Assembly: GCA_963580455.1 (NCBI GenBank)
Contig: OY756968.1
Location: 9,957,544-10,021,543 of the forward strand
Direction of reading: 5' to 3'
Length of the DNA stretch: 64,000 nucleotides
DNA from: Euonymus europaeus
Taxonomy: Eukaryota > Streptophyta > Magnoliopsida > Celastrales > Celastraceae
Shown here: piece by piece, positions 56,701 to 64,000 of the stretch
How positions within the stretch are numbered: the first letter of the stretch is position 1
How the letters are laid out: each line of letters begins with the position of its first letter
Made by a program: the position numbers and the translations under genes
The notes under the pieces: model-generated
What the model was told of the DNA's origin: nothing
Databases searched by the model: none
The model's input: the letters and a program-made list of their open reading frames with translations, nothing else

Positions 56701-58030
56701 ACAAACTCCTGAAAGGGAAGCCTTGCAGGGGCATTCTCTGCGTAAACTGGGGAGAAAGAAAATACATGTTTGCAAACCTGGAAAACATATAAAAGAAATA
56801 AGTATGAAGTTCCCAAGAAGAAACTTCAAAAGAAGAACTCATAGAACAATGGCAATAGATTTAAAAGTTTCATTCACTACTCAGTGGCAACAAAGTTGAA
56901 ATAAGAACGCAATAGACATACTAGGGAACAAAGAATGAATGAGCTCCAGAAAAAGTCAGCAACTTTGTGATAAGACTATAAGCAGAATTTACAAACTCAG
57001 ATCTCAAAAATGGAAAGATTTTCTAGAAACATAAGTAGGCTGGACAGAGCACGGTTTGGCTTCTATCCTTAACATCACATATGGGCATTGTACTAGACCT
57101 TCAACCCTACATTAAGATCCGCACCTTTAATTTTGCATAATCCTAGCATATATCGAATGATTTTCATATTTCCTACAGCAACAGTTTAGTTTTTATGACC
57201 TCATGGTAAAACCCATGAAAGAAACATTCACAGCCTATCCGATAAATTTCAAATTTAAAAACAATCATTTAAAAGTTAACAATAATCCAATTCCCAGTGC
57301 GTTAAAGGGTATAAGATACATTACCCATCACTTTCTGGTAAAGTTTCTGTTTTTGCCAAATAGTGTATGTTTTCCACGAAAAAAGGAAGAAAAGAGAAGA
57401 TATTGTTCATCTACCATAGAATCATCCCTACCAAAAGAAGATATTAAACAAGTACTATGTTTCGATATGCATCTTCGTCAATGCCCAATTTCTTTGGTAA
57501 TGTTTCCCCATTCAATCAAAAAAATTAATTCCACACCGGTAATCAGTACAAAGTCCAAATAACCCAATAAACCCAATCTGTGATCTCTCAACAATTCCAA
57601 AATGGAAAACACCAATCAAAACCATAAAAAATTTAAACCCTTCCAATCTTGAGCCACCCATGAATAATACAAACACACGCACATTAAAAGAAACGAGAAG
57701 CGTCAGAAAACTAGGTTGAGAGAGAACCTCGCATTGGCGAGCGTTGCTGTGATTAAGCCACTGGAGCAGGCAATCCTGGTGCACAAACTTGATGCTCCCG
57801 CTGCAGGCGCAAGGGTAACTCAACGGATTATCCACATCCCCTGGGTTCCGGCAAATCCTGCAGACGTCCTCGTCCTCCTCGTCATCAAACCTCGCCGCCA
57901 CTGTCGTCAAAGATGTCACCCGATCCTTGTTATCCACCAAAACTTCCTTAGACGACGAGGTAGGGGAGGCCGCGGCGCTGCTTCCGTCTGCCCCATTAAG
58001 AGGGGGCGACGGAGCTGGTCCTATCTCCAT
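50739..58030 (-). CDS. SUD1: ER-membrane E3 ubiquitin ligase SUD1/CER9 (Doa10/MARCH6 family)
   Basis: This protein is a RING-type ligase in the ER membrane. In Arabidopsis it modulates HMG-CoA reductase activity and cuticular wax/cutin, and it belongs to the ERAD ligases Doa10/MARCH6. Exons, in order: 58030-57728, 56777-56088, 55576-54809, 54732-54521, 54430-54077, 53478-53321, 53214-53051, 52939-52793, 51245-50739. All junctions keep phase and give 1,100 aa, close to the family length. A C4HC3 RING-CH is seen at residues 57-103: C57, C60, C74, C76, H84, C87, C100 and C103, the last pair split by intron 1. Acidic and Arg/Gly-rich cytosolic segments follow (exon 2). Hydrophobic membrane segments lie in exons 2-9, including the conserved central TEB4-Doa10 domain around exons 6-8. 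No lesion is seen. The start is the first ATG before the RING with a Pro/Ser-rich N-terminus. Confidence 0.95.
51246..52792 (-). other. SUD1 intron 8
   Basis: The longest SUD1 intron (1,547 bp). A more GC-rich patch at 52225-52345 contains gcacccagtgc, aacccacagtgcacccctaccccaaatgg and the repeat ctgacgaa (52262, 52321). It looks like an inserted fragment, but I could not assign it to a family. Confidence 0.5.
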
Positions 58031-58698
58031 AGTGATTTAGGGGAGTTTCGGCTCGGATCAGTGTTGAAGGGCGAGTTCAGGTGTGGTTAAGGGAATCGAT
58101 CCCCCTCTCTTCGTTGGGTTAACGGGAAGAAAGACAGCGGGATGGTGGATGATGGAACCACTCGCGTTGGCTAGGCTACGATGCTAAAATAGAATTTTTA
58201 TGGCGGTTTGGATCAAGTTTTGGTAGAAGATCTAGAAATGCCTCCTTGACTTGTTAAGGGACCGTTCCGCGTCCCACCCCACTTTCTCCCACCTCCGTCC
58301 CACCCCCTTACTGACCGCTAGATTATTTTATCTATTTCTGGCCATTGGATCGTCTGACTCGTAATAAATTAATTGACCTCCATTACTAAATACAATTAGA
58401 GCAAATATCCCCAATTTACTCATACGGCGTGAACCCATACACCGTCAGCCTTATCTCCCTCTGTTATTTCATTCTTCCAGCCGATTCTTAATGAAATCCT
58501 CCATGGTTAAAGGCGAAATCGAAGGCGTCCGACTAGGCTTCGGACGTGGTGAAACCTCTTCATCTTCACTGATATAGATCATACCCTAATCCCCCAAATT
58601 AAACACCACTTCATCATATCCGAAAACGATCTCTGTATTTCTATATACGATATCCTTAGATCTTCGTCTCCTTCAATTGAGGGATAGATATATGAATC
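58031..58698 (-). promoter_or_regulatory. SUD1 upstream region
   Basis: The minus-strand promoter and 5' UTR of SUD1 must lie here or beyond, because a retrotransposon LTR begins at 58699. No clear TATA box was seen; an A/T-rich patch near 58185-58205 is the only candidate. No other gene is supported. Confidence 0.5.
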
Positions 58699-59272
58699 TG
58701 TCATGTTCTTTTTTCAGAAAACAATGCTGGAGCTGGGTCTTGGAGTAATCAAAGGCTGGGAAAGGATTTTAATTCTTACGTGTCAAGGAAGGTTGTGGTC
58801 TGCTGAAGACTCAATTACTATTTTGGGTGGACGTGATGTTTTGTGTTTTAAGTCTTAGTCGTGAGGTTAGAGTCATGTATTATATTAATTAATGTGTTGC
58901 ATGGTAATAGTGGGTTTATTATTAATTACGTGTTTGTCAAGTAAACCATTTTGGGTCTTATGCCGTTTGTGGCTTGTGACATCATTAGTGCTCTAGCACA
59001 AGGACTGTAACCGGTATATGTAGTATGGTACTGGACATGTGGTGCAGGATGAAAAAGGAATATTAAACTGAATCTTATCGCTTTCCTCTCTCTTGCGTTT
59101 TCCCATTTCCTTCAAGGTTCATTCCAAGAACAGGGTAGAACATCTCCCCTGACTGCTGGGTATTAACCTATCACTCCCTCTTCTCACTGGTAATTTCTTG
59201 TCCCATCCACTACAAATACAAGCCAAGCAGTTGTCACCATCTTTATCAAGTTTCCCAGTAAAGATTGTGACA
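58699..59272 (+). mobile_element. 5' LTR of chromovirus
   Basis: A 574-bp LTR starting TGTCATGTTC and ending GATTGTGACA, followed two bases later by the primer site. Its first 50 bp match the 3' LTR at 63951-64000 at 49 of 50 positions. Confidence 0.9.
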
Positions 59273-59274
59273 TT

Positions 59275-59288
59275 TGGTATCAGAGACC
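59275..59288 (+). promoter_or_regulatory. Primer-binding site (initiator tRNA-Met)
   Basis: tggtatcagagacc lies just after the LTR end. TGGTATCAGAG complements the 3' end of initiator tRNA-Met. Confidence 0.88.
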
Positions 59289-59307
59289 AATCTCCGCCTG
59301 ATTCACC

Positions 59308-60420
59308 ATGCCACCAAAAGCGGTAAATGAACGGGTCGGGACTCTTGAGGAATCCATCGCTTACCTCCAACGCCAGTTCGATGAACAACGACTTCTCAAC
59401 GACCATCGCGCAGAAGAACAACAACGAGGCATCTCTGCTTTGCTCCAGCGCTTGGAAACCATGGACCGCCGCCTGGTCATAGCACTCCACCCACCAGTAG
59501 TGCATAATGACAATGCAATTACCCCTGCTCTAATTGAACCTCCGTTGCAAGACCCTCCTAGAGGAAGACCTTACCAGCGCCATCTTGGAGGTGACAACCT
59601 CGACCAGGGTATTGGAGGAATTAAGGGACCTAAACTAGATTTCCCAAAATTTTATGGGGAAGAGCCAGTCACTTGGCTCAACAAAGCCAACTGATACTTC
59701 AATTTTTATGGAACCCCTCCCCACCACAAGGTCACCATTGCTGCTTGCTACCTTGAAGGTCGGGTTGCTAATTGGTTCCAAGAATGGGAGATGTCCGGAG
59801 TTCCGGTAAACTGGGACACCTTCTCTACCGCCCTTCGATCTCGTTATGGACCCAGTTTCTTAGCTTCTCCAATGGAGGAGCTGGCTCGTCTAACTTAGAC
59901 ATCTATTGTGGAAGAATATACGGGGAAATATAAGGATTTAGCAATCAAACAGCGCGGCTTGTCTGAAGAATAGAAGCGGGGGCTCTACTTGGCTAGACTC
60001 AAGGATGAGATTCGGCTACCATTTAAGGTTTTACGACCTACAATAGTGGCCATGGCGCAGGAATTAGCTCGTATGCATGAAGAGAGCCAAGGGTTGGGTA
60101 GGCGGCCAGTAAAGCAACATGCCACAATCTCTACACCCATTATTCAACATCCTTCGAGTCCCCAGGCTTCGTACACATCTTCCCCAAATCCTTCTACCCT
60201 ACCCTTGACTTATCCGGGTTATGGCTTCCCTAAAAATACCAAGGTAACTTCCACCTCTTCAGCTACTTTACCGCTACCTCGCTCTACTAGGCAACCGGGT
60301 GTAACAAAAAAAAATACCCGTCTCATGGATTTCAAACCCTCAAATGGAAGAGAGGAAGAAGCAAGGCCTGTGTTTTTATTGTGATGAGATATATACGAAG
60401 GGTCACAAATGTACCCAACC
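59308..60420 (+). pseudogene. gag of chromovirus
   Basis: It starts with ATG at 59308 (MPPKAVNERVGTLEE). An N-terminal coiled-coil-like segment, the capsid core (PKLDFPKFYGEEPVTWL; YLEGRVANWFQEW) and a zinc knuckle CFYCDEIYTKGHKC (about 60370-60412) follow. In-frame stops: TGA 59692-59694 (Trp expected), TAG 59896-59898 and TAG 59971-59973 (Gln plausible at both). A frameshift between about 60310 and 60370 moves the knuckle into another frame. Confidence 0.85.
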
Positions 60421-61330
60421 TCAGATTTATTTATTAGATACTTTGGATGATGATAAAGGTTCTGATTCTGGACATGACTCTACAAATATGGCCGTGGAGG
60501 GTTCTTCTGAAACAAGGCCAGATTCCTTGTTACCTCCACCCATCACAAACGAAAATTACCCAGTCATATCCCTTAATGCTATTTCCGAATTTAGTACCCA
60601 TCAAACAATGAACCTATATGGTTCCATCAATGATCGACCAATGTGAGTTTTAGTAGACACCGGATCTTCTCACAACTTTGTGGACCCATATTTTGCATCA
60701 CAAGCCGGAATGGGTGAATGCCTTGATCATACCTTGTCGGTGAAATTAGCCAATGGCACCTGTTCACACAGCTTGGGCACTTACTGTTTCGCACCATTCG
60801 TTCTTCATGGATCAATCTTCATAACTGATTTTCATGTCATGCCACGGGGAAGTTACGATGTGGTTTTGGGCATTTGTTGGTTAAGGACTCTAGGCAATAT
60901 CAACTGGAACTTACACAGCCTTACTATGCAATTTATGCATAAGGGCGTCTCTTGCTTGTTGAGGGGGGTTCCTCACAATTTAACAGCACTTGTGAACCAA
61001 GGCACTGAGATTCCATTAAAATGCATGGAGTGCATGCCTTCCTTGTTTTATGCAGTTGAGACAGATGAATTAGCTTCCACAGTGGAGTATTACCCTACGT
61101 TAGGGGAGTTATTGGGAGAATTTGAGGTGGTATTCCAAGTACCTCACGGGTTACCACCTATGAGAACAGAAGACCATGCCATTATCCTCAAGACATCTGC
61201 TAGTCCTATAAATGAAAAATCTTATAGGTGTCCACACAGCCAGAAGCTAGAAATTGAGAAGATGGTTAAGGAACTTTTGTCTTCTGGAATGGTAAGGCCA
61301 ACTCAAAGCCCATTTGCTTCTCCGATTATT
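60421..61330 (+). pseudogene. Protease and linker of chromovirus
   Basis: The retropepsin motif VLVDTGSSHNF (about 60650-60680) keeps the catalytic Asp, but a TGA stop at 60644-60646 stands three codons ahead of it in the same frame (CGA plausible). Further on, YDVVLGICWL near 60855-60885 replaces the usual VLGMDWL. The linker to RT reads VFQVPHGLPPMR and then GMVRPTQSPFASPII. Confidence 0.82.
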
Positions 61331-62530
61331 TAGGTGAAAAAGGCAGATGCATCATGGAGGTTATGTGTTGACTATAGGGCTCTCAATCAAGTCACTACAA
61401 AGAACAAATTCCCAATACCAGTCATAGACGAATTGTTTGATGAGTTGCATGGGGCGATGATTTTTTCTAAATTGGACTTAAGGTCCGGTTATCATCAAAT
61501 ACGGATGAGAGAGGAGGACATCCATAAGACGGCCTTCAGAAGTCATGAGAGATTATACGAGTTTTTGGTCATGTTTTTTGGATTAACAAACGCCCCCGCT
61601 ACCTTTCAAGCCCTCATGAATGACATCTTTAAACCGGTATTGAGGAAATTCGTATTGGTGTTTTTTTATGATATACTTGTGTATAGCAAATATTTGGAGG
61701 ACCACTTACAACATTTGAGATGGGTTTTAAATACTCTGGCTCGACACCAACTTTTTGCAAAAAAGTCCAAATGCCAATTTGGCAGCCCCACTATTGGCTA
61801 TTTGGGGCACATCATAGATGGTGAGGGGGTGAAAATCGATAAGTCCAAAGTTCAAGCTATGCTAGATTGGCCTCTCCCTCACAACGTAAAAGCCTTGAGA
61901 GGATTTTTGGGACTTACGGGTTACTATAGAAGATTCATTAAGGGTTATGGATTGATTGCTAGGCCACTCACGTTACTGTTACAAAAGGGAGGATTTCAAT
62001 GGAGTGATGAGGCTCAGCTTGCTTTTGATAATCTGAAAAAGCCATTGCTAAACCCCCCCCCCCCTCCCGTGTTATCCCTTCTGGATTTTGGTGCACCTTT
62101 CATAGTAGAATGTGATGCCTCTGGGGAAGGTATAGGGGCTGTTTTGATGCAACATGGACATCCTATTGCATTCTATAGTGCAGCTTTGAAGGGAAGGACT
62201 TTGCTTTTATCCACTTATGAGAAGGAGTATTTGCCTTAGTTTCTACCATACAAAAATGGAGGCATTACTTGATGGGGCATGAATTTGTGGTGAAGATCGA
62301 TCATCAAAGTTTGAAATACATTTTGGAGCAATCTTTGGGAACGGTTTCCCAACAAAAGTGGATTAGGAAATTGTTTGGTTATGATTTCATTGTTGAGTAT
62401 AAGAAGGGATTGGACAACAAAGTGGCCGATGCTCTCTCAAGGCAAGCCGAGTCCCTAGTAGAGCTCCATGCTGAGTTGCTTTCTTTAACTGTTCAATGTT
62501 GCAATTTGTTAGGTGAGATTTAGTCCACTT
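61331..62530 (+). pseudogene. RT-RNase H of chromovirus, catalytic Asp substituted
   Basis: A TAG at 61331-61333 interrupts the protein just before [20 protein letters not shown] motifs [11 protein letters not shown] and [11 protein letters not shown] are present. The catalytic motif reads FFYDILVYS at 61661-61687: TAT at 61667 stands where the family has Asp, so the polymerase would be dead. A poly-C run at 62050-62063 has expanded a Pro stretch. RNase H begins [13 protein letters not shown] (62109), then a frameshift occurs around 62230, and it continues DHQSLKYIL to NKVADALSRQ (about 62445). A further stop is at 62521-62523. Confidence 0.87.
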
Positions 62531-63790
62531 ATTCTCAGGACAAGAAAATCCAGGAAATAATGCAGAAGTTGGCAGACGGAATAGCACTACCGGATAAGTT
62601 CATTTATCACCAGGGTACTCTTTATTATAAAGGCAAGCTTTTGATTGGAGATAACCCAAGTTTAAAGAAGAAGCTTCTGCATGAGGTGCATGGGACACCC
62701 ATATCCGATCATCCTGGTTTTATTAAGACTTTGCAAAAGGCCAAACATAATTTTTATTGGGCAGGGCTTCGTAATGATGTGAAGGATTACATCAGGGATT
62801 GTATTGTTTGCCAGACTATAAAATATATTAATGCTCAACCTCAAGGAATGCTCCAACCGCTACCCACACCAGTCAAACCATGGTCCGATATTAGCATGGA
62901 CTTCATTGAGGGCCTCCCCAATTCAGGTGGTAAGTTTGTCATCTTGACTGTGGTTGATCGTCTTACTAAGTATGCTCACTTCATTGGTTTACAACATCCT
63001 TACACTGCATCTAAGGTTGCCCAAGAATAAATGAATGGCATTTTTAAACTTCATGGGATGCCATCTAGCATAGTTACCGACAGGGATGTCATTTTCACAA
63101 GTAAATTTTGGAAGGAGCTTTTCCTTTTACAGGGTACCCAACTTAACTACAGTAGCTCCTACCATCCACAAAGTGATGGACAATCTAAGACAGTTAATAA
63201 GGCAGTGGAACAATACTTACGATGCTTCGCATCTAGCCATCCCAAGAGTTGGTTGCAATGGCTGCCACTAGCTGAATACTGTTACAACACTACCATCCAT
63301 TCTATTACGAAGCTCAATCCCTATGAAGCTTTGTACGGGGTCCCACCTCCAAAGTTAAATACTTATACCCCAGGTACTACTAAATTGGAATCGATAGATG
63401 AAGTCTTGAGAGGCCGGGAAGACAAATTGCTCACCTTGAAACATAATTTGGCAAAGAGCCAAAATTCCATGAAATTTTTTGCAAATAAAAAGCGCACTCC
63501 ATGCGAGTTCCAAGTGGGGGATCTGGTCTTCCTCAAACTACAGCCCTATCGACAACTCTCAGTAAGGCAGAGGAGGAACCTCAAACTTGCTCCCATATTT
63601 TATGGACCATACCTCATTCTGAGGGAAGTGGGTACCGTTGCTTATGAACTGGGGCTACCAGAATCTTCCTCCATCCATCCAGTAATACATGTTTCTCAAC
63701 TGAAAAAGGTTCTCAGTCCACACATACAGGCCTTGTCCACCCTCCCTACAACTGATGTCCATGGAGAGATTATCGTGAAGCCCATTTCTA
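62531..63790 (+). pseudogene. Integrase of chromovirus
   Basis: The zinc-binding HHCC region is at about 62680-62815 (EVHGTPISDHPG ... CIVCQT). The catalytic core has DISMDFIEGLP, VVDRLTKYAHF, IVTDRDVIFTSKFW and YHPQSDGQS (62890-63190). The C-terminal GPY module reads FQVGDLVFLKLQPY and FYGPYLILREVG (63510-63630). A TAA at 63028-63030 interrupts the core; otherwise the frame is open for 300 codons to the end. Confidence 0.88.
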
Positions 63791-63939
63791 TCCTTCGTCG
63801 CAGGCTGTCTTATCAAGGTAAATATCCTGTGGAAGAAGTTTTGGTACAGTGGTCTGGGCAGAAGGAGGAGGATGCTTCTTGGGTTTCCTATACTAAATTG
63901 CTTGAAGAATTCCCTCACCTTGTGGGCAAGGTCATATAA
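63791..63939 (+). pseudogene. Chromodomain at integrase C-terminus
   Basis: It reads ILRRRLSYQG..., VEEVLVQWSGQKEEDASW and ending in EFPHL, i.e. the chromodomain pattern (V/I)EEVLVQW...(E/D)ATWE. Chromodomains of this kind can steer insertion towards particular chromatin. The ORF ends with TAA at 63937-63939. Confidence 0.85.
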
Positions 63940-63950
63940 GGAGAGGGGTC
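63938..63950 (+). promoter_or_regulatory. Polypurine tract
   Basis: aaggagaggggtc immediately precedes the 3' LTR; such tracts prime plus-strand DNA synthesis. Confidence 0.8.
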
Positions 63951-64000
63951 TGTCATGTTCTTTTTTCAGAAAACAATGCTGGAGCTGGGTCTTAGAGTAA
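63951..64000 (+). mobile_element. 3' LTR of chromovirus (first 50 bp)
   Basis: TGTCATGTTC... as at 58699, with one difference in 50 bp (g/a at 63994 versus 58742). The rest lies beyond the window. Confidence 0.92.

Larger units (their letters stand above)
58699..64000 (+). mobile_element. Chromodomain Ty3/gypsy element (chromovirus), 3' LTR cut by window end
   Basis: Order: LTR, PBS, gag, protease, RT, RNase H, integrase, chromodomain, PPT, 3' LTR. The short LTR (574 bp) and C-terminal chromodomain suggest a Reina-like chromovirus. From the two LTR starts, the full element should be about 5.8 kb. It is inactive: it has stops, at least two frameshifts and a lost RT Asp. The target duplication cannot be checked because the right end is outside the window; the left flank is gaatc. 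Confidence 0.9.

Noticed and set aside
57203..57562. 119-codon plus-strand frame
   Set aside because: It lies antisense in SUD1 intron 1 with no recognisable domain.
1..64000. CRISPR array, bacterial operon or tRNA/rRNA gene
   Set aside because: No regularly spaced direct repeats with unique spacers, no bacterial coding layout and no tRNA or rRNA sequence were seen; TGGTATCAGAG matches are retroelement primer sites.

Overview
This is plant nuclear DNA, almost certainly from a flowering plant and probably a eudicot. It contains two intron-rich plant genes in a large mass of decayed LTR retrotransposons, plus an endogenous plant pararetrovirus fragment and a possible non-autonomous DNA transposon. 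I saw no bacterial genes, CRISPR array, rRNA or tRNA gene. I cannot name the species.

Layout. (1) 1-4237: old Ty3/gypsy debris on the minus strand. (2) 4238-12812: a minus-strand Ty3/gypsy element of the Tekay/Del chromovirus type. It has roughly 2.2-kb LTRs, a 5-bp target duplication (ATATA), an initiator-tRNA-Met primer site and a decayed gag-pol. Its pol end and the adjoining edge of its 3' LTR are deleted. (3) 12813-15832: an endogenous caulimovirid fragment (leader, movement-protein and coat-protein regions), broken by stops and frameshifts and cut off before protease/RT. (4) 15833-24370: an LTR fragment, AT-rich DNA, a GC-rich hAT-like block, a possible inverted-repeat transposon, and a solo LTR (20158-22348) of the same family as element 2, sitting in degenerate retrotransposon DNA. 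(5) 24378-42944: a relic Tat-type Ty3/gypsy element on the minus strand (LTR, repeat-rich 3' UTR, integrase, RNase H). It was hit by at least five later insertions, all now solo LTRs: A 26260-28294; B 28304-33033 with C inside it at 30148-32526; D 33132-39337 with F (33370-35445) and E (36002-38152) inside it. LTR fragment H follows at 41026-42944. Removing A, B and D joins the integrase segments into a recognisable order.

(6) 44013-49684, plus strand: a nine-exon poly(A)-binding protein gene. All splice sites and domains are recognisable, but exon 3 lacks 2 nt within RRM4. A tiny TRIM-like retroelement sits in intron 5. (7) 50739-58030, minus strand: a complete nine-exon gene for the ER-membrane E3 ubiquitin ligase SUD1/CER9 (Doa10/MARCH6 family), predicted 1,100 aa. 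The two genes converge, with about 1 kb between stop codons. (8) 58699-64000: a plus-strand chromovirus with a 574-bp LTR and a chromodomain, about 670 bp upstream of the SUD1 start codon. It carries several stops and frameshifts and a substituted RT catalytic Asp. The window ends 50 bp into its 3' LTR.

How it works together: only PABP (cytoplasmic mRNA poly(A) binding, translation and stability) and SUD1 (ER-associated ubiquitination, sterol and cuticle lipid control) look like host genes, and they are not functionally linked. The rest records successive insertion, LTR-LTR recombination, deletion and C-to-T decay. The most interesting signals are a conserved hairpin near the 3' end of several unrelated LTRs, GC-rich palindrome modules at a fixed place near the LTR 5' end, the inverted same-family LTR pairs, and the PABP frameshift.
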